This document shows positions 43,432 through 51,373 of a stretch of DNA of 64,000 bases, piece by piece. The notes beneath the pieces are model-generated. The model saw nothing but the letters and a program-made list of their open reading frames with translations. It ran no database searches and was not told the DNA's origin. Each line of letters begins with the position of its first letter. Positions within the stretch are counted from its first letter, which is position 1. The DNA is from CAZJTL01 sp964548905 (GTDB lineage: Bacteria; Cyanobacteriota; Cyanobacteriia; Cyanobacteriales; Xenococcaceae), in NCBI GenBank assembly GCA_964548905.1, contig CAZJTL010000003.1:11663-75662 (forward strand). The letters are read 5' to 3'. The position numbers and the translations under genes were made by a program.

Positions 43432-44229
43432 CTAACTCGCGCTCTCATGCCAGTTACTTAACAATAATTCTGAGATAATAGTTAAAGCTATAAAAATAAT
43501 TACTCCCGAAATAGTTGTCAGAAATAAGGCTGCAAACATACGAGGTATTTGCAAGTTATAACTGGACATCAAAATTTGATAGGCAATCCCCGATCGCGCT
43601 CCACCAGTACCAGCCACAAATTCAGCCACCACTGCACCAATTAAGGCTAAACCGCCGCTAATTCTCAAACCACTGAGGAAATAAGGCAAAGCTGAAGGTA
43701 AACGCAGATAAATCAAGGTTTGCCAGCGAGAAGCTTTATATAGTTGAAAAAGATTGCTGAGATTTTTCTCAACGCTGTTTAAGCCTACTGTAGTGTTAGA
43801 AACAATCGGAAAAAAAGCAACAATCCAAGCACAGACAACTAGTGCAGCAAAGGTATTATTTCTCAACCAGATAATGATTAGAGGGGCGATCGCGACAATT
43901 GGGGTTGTTTGCAAAATCACGGCGTAGGGAAAGAAACTTCGCTCAATCCACTTACTTTGCGTAAACAAAATAGCAATAATTAACCCTGAAATAGTTGCAG
44001 CAATAAAAGCTACTAAAGTAATTTGTAAAGTAATCAGTAAAGAAGGAAAAAGCTGATTCCAATCTTTAATTAGAGTTTGCAAGACTAAGGATGGACTGGG
44101 AAGCAAATAGGGAGGTATTCCCATTAACTTGACTGAAATTTCCCAAATTAGCAAAAATAAAACTCCTACTACCAGAGGAGCAATAAGATCGACAGAAACA
44201 AATTTTTTTAGCTCGACAAGATTCACCAC
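43432..44229 (-). CDS. ABC transporter permease (TauC/SsuC/NrtB type)
   Basis: A 265-residue membrane protein with six helices and the cytoplasmic coupling loop 'NLSNLFQLYKASRWQTLIYLRLPSALPYF' (in part), followed by 'LRISGGLALIGAVVAEFVAGTGGARSGIAY', typical of permeases for nitrate, taurine, alkanesulfonate or thiamine-precursor uptake. No ATPase or binding protein lies beside it. The start is a GTG at 44229 or 44226. It begins one base after the ArsR gene's stop, so a metal- or metalloid-regulated transcript is likely. Substrate unknown. Confidence 0.85.
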   Translation of the reverse strand: MVNLVELKKFVSVDLIAPLVVGVLFLLIWEISVKLMGIPPYLLPSPSLVLQTLIKDWNQLFPSLLITLQITLVAFIAATISGLIIAILFTQSKWIERSFFPYAVILQTTPIVAIAPLIIIWLRNNTFAALVVCAWIVAFFPIVSNTTVGLNSVEKNLSNLFQLYKASRWQTLIYLRLPSALPYFLSGLRISGGLALIGAVVAEFVAGTGGARSGIAYQILMSSYNLQIPRMFAALFLTTISGVIIFIALTIISELLLSNWHESAS

Positions 44230-44230
44230 T

Positions 44231-44590
44231 CTAAGAAAAAAACTCTCTCAACACCGCTAATTTATCTGGTTGAATTTTATAGTAAATCCATGTTCCTCGT
44301 CGCTCTTTTGCTAATAAACCTAATTCGTACATAACTTTGAGATGGTGGCTCACGGTTGGTTGTGATAATCCTAGTGGTTTGGCTAATTCACAGGCACATA
44401 CTTCTTGATTTGGCTGTGCGGCGATCGTACTTAGCATTTGTAAACGTACTGGCTCGCCTAAGACTCGAAACATACAAGCTAAATTAGTTGCTTCTTCATT
44501 AGTAAGACCACCAGCGAGTAAAGGAGAACAAAAGTTATTTGAAGATTGAGATTTTTTCATATCACCACATACTGACATACATATTGACAT
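44231..44590 (-). CDS. ArsR/SmtB-family metalloregulator
   Basis: A 119-residue winged-helix repressor. Helix alpha-3 carries the metal-binding-like 'VCACELAKPLGLSQPTVSHHLKVMYELGLL' (quoted in part as VCACELAKPLGLSQPTVSHH), where the CxC pair is typical of ArsR alpha-3 (As/Sb, Cd/Pb) sites; a further Cys-rich N-terminus 'SICMSVCGD' may take part. Release from DNA upon metal binding is the known mechanism. It precedes the ABC permease by one base. An inverted repeat (44581-44600) overlaps its start, supporting autoregulation. A shorter start at 44560 ('MKKSQSSN') is also possible. Confidence 0.9.
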   Translation of the reverse strand: MSICMSVCGDMKKSQSSNNFCSPLLAGGLTNEEATNLACMFRVLGEPVRLQMLSTIAAQPNQEVCACELAKPLGLSQPTVSHHLKVMYELGLLAKERRGTWIYYKIQPDKLAVLREFFS

Positions 44591-44600
44591 TCATCAATAT
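44581..44600. promoter_or_regulatory. Likely ArsR operator
   Basis: ATATTGACATTCATCAATAT: perfect 7-bp arms ATATTGA / TCAATAT around six bases. This is the usual ATxxTTGAx..TCAAxxAT-like layout of ArsR/SmtB sites, placed at the start of the ArsR gene. A related AT-rich repeat (about 44611-44634) may be a second site. Confidence 0.6.
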
Positions 44601-44661
44601 CTTTGTAAAAATATCAATATATTCAAATATCGATGAAGATAAATATAGGTGGTCGTCAATT

Positions 44662-44799
44662 ATGTGTCGCCTCCAACTAGCTAATAAACTTAATAATTTA
44701 AACACCGATTTTAAATTTTACTCGACTCCCGAGCGATTCAACCATCTGAAAGTTGAGGTAGAGTCAGTCAAGAAAGTTGCACAAGTAAGCGATCGCTAA
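44662..44799 (+). CDS. Possible small protein of 45 residues
   Basis: ATG at 44662 gives a 45-residue frame ('MCRLQLANKLNNLNTDFKFY...') with mixed charge and no membrane segment. It is divergent from the ArsR gene, within 75 bases of the operator-like palindrome. The longer frame starting at 44539 runs antisense through the ArsR start and is not credible. No family is recognised; it may be non-coding. Confidence 0.25.
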   Translation: MCRLQLANKLNNLNTDFKFYSTPERFNHLKVEVESVKKVAQVSDR

Positions 44800-44995
44800 A
44801 TCAAAGCAAGCTTGAGAATAGAATCGGTAAGTAACATAACATCTCGAACACACTCATCTCCAAATTTTTGTCATTAGCAATTAATCACACACCTCAACTT
44901 GTTCGAGCCGATTCGAGCGAAACTCACAAATCAATAGCGATCGCGATCGTATAGTTCAGCCGTTGCTTTTTTAATCATAGAAATTAGAACTCTAA

Positions 44996-45334
44996 ATGAA
45001 AGTATTTAATCTAAAAATGTTAGCTAAAGGTTTCCTCGGAGGCTCTATTACAGGGTTAGCTGTCGGTATCGGTATAACCCTAGTTATGCCTGACAAAGAA
45101 CATTACACAAGTTTTACATTTGAACAAAATGTAGCTCTTTCAGACAATATACAACCATCAACTAAATTTCAGCTTGGCAATCAGACATTCACCGCCTACG
45201 CTATAGACGATGCTAAACTAGCAAGAACTCTAGCAGTCAAAGAAGCGATGATCGCCAGCCTGAAAGAAATAGATGCCAAAGCGATCGCTAAAACTCAATT
45301 TGACAACCCTGGGAAGGTAGTGAAAGTTGAGTAG
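44996..45334 (+). CDS. Small single-helix membrane-anchored protein, function unknown
   Basis: A 112-residue protein. An N-terminal segment 'LAKGFLGGSITGLAVGIGITLVM' (in part) looks like an uncleaved anchor with a glycine-rich helix, followed by an exposed polar domain of about 75 residues and no cysteines. I do not recognise a family. ATG at 44996 follows GAACTC; spacing is reasonable. Codon use is like that of its neighbours. Read alone, with AGGG-rich repeats right after its stop. Confidence 0.5.
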   Translation: MKVFNLKMLAKGFLGGSITGLAVGIGITLVMPDKEHYTSFTFEQNVALSDNIQPSTKFQLGNQTFTAYAIDDAKLARTLAVKEAMIASLKEIDAKAIAKTQFDNPGKVVKVE

Positions 45335-45400
45335 ATTAGGGGTTAGGGATTAGGGATTAGGGTTTAGGGTTTAGGGAGCAGGGATAGTACCCTGCTCGCT
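45332..45400. repeat. TTAGGGA / TTTAGGG heptamer repeats
   Basis: About seven 7-bp units (GGGATTA, GGGTTTA, GGGAGCA types) directly after the stop codon of the preceding gene. Confidence 0.85.
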
Positions 45401-45490
45401 TGTTTTGCTGATAACTGATAACCTGAAATGCTGCTCATCAGCTCCAATAGTGTTTATAATGCCAAGTAAGACTCGATAAACTAGCTGGCA

Positions 45491-46093
45491 ATGACTGGAT
45501 CGATGCCCTACACGACTGAAGAGCTAATCGACATTCTCGATCGCGAACTGAGAGCCAATTGGAGAGGAGAAAGAGTTCTTCTGTCCTGTGCCGACCGCAT
45601 CGACCTGCCAATTATGGCTAAAGCCTTGGATATGAATAAGGTGGGAAAAGTTTTTGCTTATCGGGATTTTCGCCACCAAGTTCATGAGTATCAGAAGCAG
45701 CACCAAGTTTCAGGTATTATTTGGCGATCGGTATCTTTTGACAATGTATCGCTCAGTTTTCCTGAAGTTCATAATCAATTAATTGCAATTCCAGGTGACA
45801 AAGATATCTTAATTGCTGCCAAAGAATCTGTCTTGAGTTTTTGGCGTGAAGTCACTACTAAAATGAATTTCTGGTTAGCTGAAAGTACTCCTCAACCAAT
45901 TAATCTTGCTTACGTAGAAAAACTTGCTCATGATTCTGAATGGGCTGAGATCGATCCTGCTTTGAATGAAGTCTATTTGGGTTTGTGTTGGGGAAATCCT
46001 CAAGATTATCGCTATTTATGGGCAAAACCTAAATCTGGTTGTCATCGAATTATTGCTTCTCATAATGAGCCTAGTAAAGTTAAGATTCATTAG
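45491..46093 (+). CDS. Conserved cyanobacterial-type hypothetical protein
   Basis: A 200-residue soluble protein, rich in Trp (near 10), with an opening 'PYTTEELIDILDRELRANWRGERVLLSC' (in part). No transmembrane helix, no known catalytic motif. Length and balanced composition make it a real gene. A second ATG four codons in (45503, 'MPYTTEEL') may be the true start. Function is not deducible. It is followed by AGGCAGA heptamers. Confidence 0.55.
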   Translation: MTGSMPYTTEELIDILDRELRANWRGERVLLSCADRIDLPIMAKALDMNKVGKVFAYRDFRHQVHEYQKQHQVSGIIWRSVSFDNVSLSFPEVHNQLIAIPGDKDILIAAKESVLSFWREVTTKMNFWLAESTPQPINLAYVEKLAHDSEWAEIDPALNEVYLGLCWGNPQDYRYLWAKPKSGCHRIIASHNEPSKVKIH

Positions 46094-46456
46094 GGCAAGA
46101 AGGCAGAAGGCAGAAGGCAGAAGGCACAAAGGAAAAACTCTATTTGTTGATGATTGCGATCGCTCTAAGATTATGAATATTCAGATTCAATAGTCTCCCA
46201 AATCAATCGATTGGCAATTTCTGAAGCGCGATCGGGTACAATCGCGTCTAAAACAAGTTTAATTCTGTTTTCAAAGTCTTTCATTACCTGTTTGGCTAGC
46301 TCGATCGCTATAAGTAAAAGGTGCTAATTCTAAGACAGGAGATAGTTTCATATTTGGCGATAAAATTAAGCGTCGGTAGTTAACGAAAATTCAGATTGTT
46401 TAAGAAGATTTGCCTTCAAAATAGTCATAAGTAAGATAAAACGAAAAACTAGAACT
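46094..46456. other. Intergenic region with AGGCAGA repeats and a possible gene remnant
   Basis: About 360 bases. Four AGGCAGA units lie at 46100-46125. On the minus strand 46284-46171 could encode 37 residues ('MKDFENRIKLVLDAIVPDRA...'), with a plausible protein-like composition but no start context; a second frame upstream ('MKLSPVLELA...') may belong to the same decayed gene. The acsA promoter must lie in the last 80 bases. Confidence 0.5.
46171..46284 (-). pseudogene. Possible small remnant frame of 37 residues
   Basis: The minus-strand reading 'MKDFENRIKLVLDAIVPDRA' and 'SEIANRLIWETIESEYS' is amphipathic and charged in a helix-like way, unlike random AT-rich translation. The frame upstream is broken by a stop, and a fragment in another frame looks continuous with it. 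It is most likely the tail of a decayed small gene. No family assigned. Confidence 0.25.
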
Positions 46457-48427
46457 ATGTCTAGCCCCGCTATAGAATCCATACTTCAAGAAAAACGCTT
46501 ATTCTCTCCACCTGGTGAATTTTCACTCAAAGCACATGTTACCAGTTTGTCTCAGTACCAAATTCTCTATGACAAAGCACAAGCCAATCCAGAAGCATTT
46601 TGGGAAGAACTAGCCGAACAAGAATTACACTGGTTTCAAAAATGGGATAAGGTTTTAGATTGGCAGCCGCCTTTTGCTCAATGGTTTGTCAATGGCAAAA
46701 TTAATATTTCCTATAACTGTCTCGATCGCCACCTCACTACCTGGCGCAAAAATAAAGCAGCCTTGATTTGGGAAGGGGAACCAGGAGATTCTCGTACTCT
46801 AACTTATGCTCAATTGCATCGAGAAGTTTGTAAATTTGCCAATGTTCTCAAACAATTAGGTATTCAAAAAGGCGATCGGGTTGGGATTTATATGCCCATG
46901 ATTCCTGAAGCGGCGATCGCCATGTTGGCTTGTGCTAGAATTGGTGCGCCTCACAGCGTTATTTTTGGTGGTTTTAGCGCTGAAGCCCTCAAAGATCGAC
47001 TTGTAGATGCCGAAGCGAAGCTAGTGATCACTGCTGACGGTGGTTACCGCAAAGATAAGATGATTCCGCTAAAAGAACAAGTCGATCTGGCTTTAGCCGA
47101 TCGGGGTGCGCCTAGTGTTACTAATGTTCTGGTTGTCCAACGCACCAAAGAACCAATTAACATGGAACCAGGACGAGATTATTGGTGGCACGATCTAAAA
47201 GGGGGAGTATCTGCCGATTGTCCTGCCGAACCGATGGACAGTGAAGATGTGCTGTTTATCTTATACACTAGCGGCAGTACGGGCAAACCCAAAGGTGTAG
47301 TTCATACAACTGGTGGTTATAATCTCTATACTCACATGACCACCAAATGGATTTTCGATCTACAAGACACTGATGTTTACTGGTGTACTGCCGATGTTGG
47401 TTGGATTACTGGGCATAGTTATATAGTCTATGGCCCCCTTTCTAATGGCGCAACTTCTTTGATGTATGAAGGTGTACCTCGTCCTTCTAATCCTGGCTGC
47501 TTCTGGGATCTTGTCGAAAAATATGGTGTCAATATTTTCTATACTGCCCCCACTGCCATTCGGACGTTTATGAAAATGGGCGAACAACTTCCTAAAGCAC
47601 GCGATTTGTCTTCTTTGAGGCTTTTGGGTACTGTCGGCGAACCGATTAATCCTGAAGCTTGGATCTGGTATCACAGAGTTATTGGTGGCGAACGTTGTCC
47701 GATCGTCGATACTTGGTGGCAAACGGAAACGGGGGGGGCTATGATTACACCTCTACCTGGTGCAATTCCCACTAAACCAGGTTCGGCTACTCGTCCTTTC
47801 CCCGGTATCATTGCTGATGTTGTCGATTTAGATGGCAATCCTGTAGGCGACAATCAGGGTGGTTATTTGGTAATCAAACATCCATGGCCGAGTATGATCC
47901 GTAATGTCTATGGCAATCCCGCTCGCTTTCGCAGTACTTATTGGGAACATATTCCCCCCAAGGATGGCAAATATGTTTATTTTGCTGGTGATGGTGCCAG
48001 ACGAGACGAAGATGGCTATTACTGGGTAATGGGCAGAGTAGATGATGTGATCGGTGTCTCTGGACATCGTTTGGGAACGATGGAAGTAGAATCTGCATTA
48101 GTTTCTCATCGTGCCGTAGCGGAAGCCGCAGTTGTTGGCAAACCAGACGAATTAAAAGGGGAAGAAATTGTCGCTTTTGTCACTTTAGAGGGCGATTATC
48201 AACCTTCCGATCGCTTGATACAGGAATTAAAAGAACACGTTGTTAAAGAAATCGGCGCGATCGCTCGTCCTGGGGAAATTCGTTTTACTGAAGGAATGCC
48301 TAAAACTCGTTCTGGTAAAATCATGCGGCGTTTGTTACGCAATCTTGCCGCAGGACAAGAAATTGCTGGAGATACTTCTACATTGGAAGATCGCAGTGTT
48401 TTGGATAAGTTGAGAGAAGGTGTTTGA
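46457..48427 (+). CDS. acsA: Acetyl-CoA synthetase (AMP-forming)
   Basis: A 656-residue ANL enzyme making acetyl-CoA from acetate, ATP and CoA. N-terminal 'ALIWEGEPGDSRTLTYAQLH', P-loop-like 'LYTSGSTGKPKGVVHTTGGY' (about residue 274), the family-specific 'DTWWQTETGGAMITPLPG' and the C-terminal 'PKTRSGKIMRRLLR', whose lysine is the usual acetylation-controlled residue, are all present. Length is canonical. ATG at 46457. Antisense frames over 47360-48098 are shadows. A stand-alone transcription unit, followed by a dense repeat cluster. Confidence 0.97.
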   Translation: MSSPAIESILQEKRLFSPPGEFSLKAHVTSLSQYQILYDKAQANPEAFWEELAEQELHWFQKWDKVLDWQPPFAQWFVNGKINISYNCLDRHLTTWRKNKAALIWEGEPGDSRTLTYAQLHREVCKFANVLKQLGIQKGDRVGIYMPMIPEAAIAMLACARIGAPHSVIFGGFSAEALKDRLVDAEAKLVITADGGYRKDKMIPLKEQVDLALADRGAPSVTNVLVVQRTKEPINMEPGRDYWWHDLKGGVSADCPAEPMDSEDVLFILYTSGSTGKPKGVVHTTGGYNLYTHMTTKWIFDLQDTDVYWCTADVGWITGHSYIVYGPLSNGATSLMYEGVPRPSNPGCFWDLVEKYGVNIFYTAPTAIRTFMKMGEQLPKARDLSSLRLLGTVGEPINPEAWIWYHRVIGGERCPIVDTWWQTETGGAMITPLPGAIPTKPGSATRPFPGIIADVVDLDGNPVGDNQGGYLVIKHPWPSMIRNVYGNPARFRSTYWEHIPPKDGKYVYFAGDGARRDEDGYYWVMGRVDDVIGVSGHRLGTMEVESALVSHRAVAEAAVVGKPDELKGEEIVAFVTLEGDYQPSDRLIQELKEHVVKEIGAIARPGEIRFTEGMPKTRSGKIMRRLLRNLAAGQEIAGDTSTLEDRSVLDKLREGV

Positions 48428-48429
48428 TC

Positions 48430-48660
48430 GTAACAGGGAGTAGGGGTTAGGGGCTAGGGGTTGGGGGTTAGGGAGCAGAGGGGCAGGGGAGAAGGGGAGC
48501 AGGGGAGAAAAGTAAGTAATAAGTAATGAGTAATAAGTAATAAGTAGCAAGTAGCAAGTAGCAAGTAGCAAGTAAAAACTTATGACTTATGACTTATGAC
48601 TTATGACTTAAAAAACTTCTGCCTTCTGCCTCCTGCTAGAAAGCTCCCTGCTCCCTCTTG
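48430..48660. repeat. Dense heptamer repeat cluster
   Basis: Successive arrays: GGGGTTA/GGGGCTA, GGGGAGA/GGGGAGC, AAGTAAT (about four), AAGTAGC (about four), TATGACT (about four), then TTCTGCC and TCCCTGC. Almost every family has a 7-bp period. No coding potential beyond low-complexity frames. Confidence 0.9.
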
Positions 48661-48709
48661 ATTGTGCTATCGTATTGTTGAAAAAATCTGCGCTCACCTG
48701 TTAAATAAA

Positions 48710-49900
48710 ATGAACGATACCGTTAAATCTCTGGATATTCAGCAAGCACCTCCATATATGGAGGTTTTTTTTGAAATGTTAAACGTGCCGATTTATTGCA
48801 ACTTGCTTTGGTCGGAACGAGAATCTGCTATAAATTGTCCTAAAGGGGATATGAAACTAGCTTGCGATCCTAATTCTGGTTTAATTGTAAATGTAGCGTT
48901 CGATGCTAGAAAATTAGATTATGACCAAGATTATGAAAATTCTCTCCACTATTCTCCCCGTTTTCAACAATATGCTCAGTCTTTGGCAGAAGATTTAGTC
49001 AAACGCCATCAATTGCACAACAAAGATATTATTGAAATTGGCTGCGGTAAAGGAGATTTTTTAATTTCCCTGTGTGAAATTGGTAATAGTAGAGGTGTCG
49101 GTTTCGATCCAACTTATGTACCGCGCTCCGAACACGAACATATGAGCGATCGCGTCAAGATTATTCAAGATTTATATTCTGACAAATATCGAGATTATCA
49201 AGCAGATTTTATTTGTTGTCGCCACACTCTAGAACATGTCCTCAATCCTGAAGATTTACTGCAACCCCTCAGAAAAGCGATTGGCGATCGACTCAATACA
49301 GTTGTCTTTTTTGAAGTTCCCAATGGTTTGCATACTTTCCGCAATCTAGCAATTTGGGATATTCTCTACGAACATTGTTGTTACTATGTCTCTACGTCGC
49401 TAATCCATACTTTTACTCACAATGAATTTGCTGTTACTGACGTTCGAGAAACCTTTGACGGACAATTCTTATGTATAGAAGCGATTCCCGTGGAACCAGG
49501 TCACGAAAAGAGCAATAATAGCAGCCACCAGTCCGAATTAGCCGCCTTAAATCGAGATATTACTGAATTTACTACTAAATTTCAATCTATAGTTACAACT
49601 TGGCAAAAGAATTTAGACGAAATTGCTAACAAAAAGCAAAAAGCCGTAGTTTGGGGTGCGGGTTCCAAAGGTGTCACCTTCTTAAATATTTTCAAAAACC
49701 AAAAGATTGAATATATCGTCGATCTCAATCCTCGCAAACATGGGATGTTTGTTGCTGGTAGCGGACAGAAAATAATTCCCCCAGAATTCCTCAAAGATTA
49801 TCAACCAGACGTAGTAATTATTATGAATCCTATCTATAAGGATGAAATTCGCCAGCTTACCCAATCTTTAGGGGTTAATGCCGAATTGATTTGTGTATAA
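48710..49900 (+). CDS. Two-domain class I SAM methyltransferase (sugar C-methyltransferase type)
   Basis: About 396 residues. The methyltransferase domain has motif I 'DIIEIGCGKGDFLISLCE' (about residue 108). It is followed by the C-terminal domain 'VVWGAGSKGVTFLNIF' and 'EYIVDLNPRKHGMFVAGSGQ', the Rossmann-like Methyltransf_14 half seen in NDP-hexose 3-C-methyltransferases and related enzymes. The N-terminal zinc-binding part of such enzymes is only partly visible. A sugar substrate is inferred. ATG at 48710 is preferred; the frame extends 16 codons upstream only into repeat-derived sequence. Confidence 0.8.
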   Translation: MNDTVKSLDIQQAPPYMEVFFEMLNVPIYCNLLWSERESAINCPKGDMKLACDPNSGLIVNVAFDARKLDYDQDYENSLHYSPRFQQYAQSLAEDLVKRHQLHNKDIIEIGCGKGDFLISLCEIGNSRGVGFDPTYVPRSEHEHMSDRVKIIQDLYSDKYRDYQADFICCRHTLEHVLNPEDLLQPLRKAIGDRLNTVVFFEVPNGLHTFRNLAIWDILYEHCCYYVSTSLIHTFTHNEFAVTDVRETFDGQFLCIEAIPVEPGHEKSNNSSHQSELAALNRDITEFTTKFQSIVTTWQKNLDEIANKKQKAVVWGAGSKGVTFLNIFKNQKIEYIVDLNPRKHGMFVAGSGQKIIPPEFLKDYQPDVVIIMNPIYKDEIRQLTQSLGVNAELICV

Positions 49901-50041
49901 AAGGGAGCAGGGAGCAGGGAGCAGGGAGCAGGGAGCAGGCTTCTTTAAGTATTAAGTATTAAGTCTTAAGTCTTAAGTAGAGAAGTGTTTTTAATTGCGA
50001 ATTGCGAATTGTCTTCCCTAATCCCTAATCCCTAGCCCTTC
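49901..50041. repeat. Heptamer repeats between two convergent genes
   Basis: GGGAGCA x5 (about 49903-49937), AAGTATT/AAGTCTT x5 (49945-49979), then CCCTAAT/CCCTAGC near 50018-50038. It separates convergent genes and may act as a transcription barrier. Confidence 0.85.
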
Positions 50042-50758
50042 TTAAGCCGCAGCAGGCTCTTCGTAAGGGACAAAGAGTTTTTTCTCGGCACCACAGATCG
50101 GACAAATCCAATCCTCGGGAATGTCGGCAAATGTTGTGTCAGGAGCAATTCCAGAATCAGGATCGCCTTTGACTGGATCGTAGATCATGGAACACTGACG
50201 ACAAATCCATTTTTGCGTAGCAGGTTCGCTACTGGGAGCTTTTTTGACGACAGTTTTGCCATCTAAAACAGTGAGAGCATCGGTATATTGCCTTGCGTGG
50301 TGTTGTTCGATGCTGGTAAGTAAACCAAAATTGTGGGCTGCTTTACGAAATATTTGGGCGTGTTCTTTCGATTCTGCGGTTTGTGCTTCAAATTCTGCTA
50401 CTGCATCTCGATCGCGATCTTGTTTCGCAGCTTCAGCAAATTCGGGATACATAGTAGTGTATTCATAGGTTTCTCCTGCAATTGCTAATTCTAAACAACG
50501 TGCAGCGATCGCTTGTTTCTGTTCTTCTGTTAGAGATGAGGGTTCGTCTACTGCTAATTCTGGATGGATTAAGCGAAAATGTGCAAAAGCGTGTTCTGTT
50601 TCTTGGTTAGCAGTTTCTTTGAACAGTTTGGACAATTCCTTCATACCCAATTTTTGGGTCACTTCAGCAAAAAATAAATACTTACGATTTGCCATTGATT
50701 CTCCGCCAAAAGCAGCTTCGAGGTTCTTGGCAGTGTGAGAGTTATTGGATAAGTCCAT
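50042..50758 (-). CDS. Rubrerythrin
   Basis: About 238 residues. An N-terminal ferritin-like diiron domain (1-165) carries the ExxH pattern in 'NQETEHAFAHFRL' and 'ESKEHAQIFRKA'; a C-terminal rubredoxin domain (about 185-235) has the two CxxC sites 'WICRQCSMIYDP' and 'WICPICGAEKK'. Rubrerythrins reduce hydrogen peroxide with electrons through the rubredoxin iron and protect against oxidative stress. ATG at 50758 is chosen; the frame upstream to 50977 is antisense-like and non-native. It follows the membrane ABM gene by 41 bases, at the end of the chemosensory operon. Confidence 0.92.
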   Translation of the reverse strand: MDLSNNSHTAKNLEAAFGGESMANRKYLFFAEVTQKLGMKELSKLFKETANQETEHAFAHFRLIHPELAVDEPSSLTEEQKQAIAARCLELAIAGETYEYTTMYPEFAEAAKQDRDRDAVAEFEAQTAESKEHAQIFRKAAHNFGLLTSIEQHHARQYTDALTVLDGKTVVKKAPSSEPATQKWICRQCSMIYDPVKGDPDSGIAPDTTFADIPEDWICPICGAEKKLFVPYEEPAAA

Positions 50759-50799
50759 CGATCGATTGTATTTAGGGTTACTTAACTTAGAATACGTTT

Positions 50800-51363
50800 T
50801 TACGACGGATAAAGCCAATTGCGAAATAGACGAGTTAGCCAGGGCATGACTATATACGCAAGCAGAATGACGACTAATCCTGTCATAATTGCTTGATTCA
50901 AGAGATAGGGTAAACCTGCTAAATAAGGGCCTAAAAAATGACCTAAAATCGATACACACACAAAAACTCCAATCCAAGTGACAAAAGCAGTTTTATAGGT
51001 TGGCGGAGGGGGAGAAGCGGAGTTGGGAAGAGAAACCAACACTTCTAATCCTGACAAGAAGATTTGAACATTTTCAGGTTTTTCTGTTAAAGGTTGAGCG
51101 CGTTCGATCCATTCTTTTCGTTCGGGCGATCGCATCCATCGGTAGAGGTTATTATAGTGGTCAAAGCGTAAAATGATTACATATTCTGGTCTAGAACCAG
51201 GCTGGGGTCTAATGATTGTCGCCCCTTGATGACCTTTAAATTGTTTGGCGACTTGAGAAATGCCTTTAAGCCACTCTTCATAGCCTGATTCGCGACCAGG
51301 ACGAATATAATGAGAGATAACGGCAGTAACTTGTTGATTTTGGGCGTTGTCTTCAATATTCAT
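50800..51363 (-). CDS. ABM-domain (antibiotic biosynthesis monooxygenase fold) membrane protein
   Basis: About 187 residues. The N-terminal ferredoxin-like half ('VTAVISHYIRPGRESGYEEWLKGI', in part; 'GATIIRPQPGSRPEYVIILRF') is the ABM fold used by quinone- and heme-degrading monooxygenases and by small stress proteins. Two membrane helices follow (about 128-150 and 158-180). Such ABM-plus-membrane proteins are typical of cyanobacteria and actinobacteria, with unknown substrate. The start ATG at 51363 is 10 bases from the end of the CheA gene, suggesting readthrough from the chemosensory operon. Confidence 0.8.
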   Translation of the reverse strand: MNIEDNAQNQQVTAVISHYIRPGRESGYEEWLKGISQVAKQFKGHQGATIIRPQPGSRPEYVIILRFDHYNNLYRWMRSPERKEWIERAQPLTEKPENVQIFLSGLEVLVSLPNSASPPPPTYKTAFVTWIGVFVCVSILGHFLGPYLAGLPYLLNQAIMTGLVVILLAYIVMPWLTRLFRNWLYPS

Positions 51364-51373
51364 CTTTGAGATC

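Noticed and set aside
47360..48098. Several overlapping minus-strand frames within acsA
   Set aside because: Antisense shadows of a well-conserved gene; no family similarity and no start context.
48335..48571. Minus-strand 78-residue frame
   Set aside because: Made of repeat-derived 'LLITYYSLLITYFSPLL'-like residues; no gene.
50758..50977. Longer start for rubrerythrin
   Set aside because: The 73 extra residues run antisense-like through the 3' end of the ABM gene and do not resemble the family.
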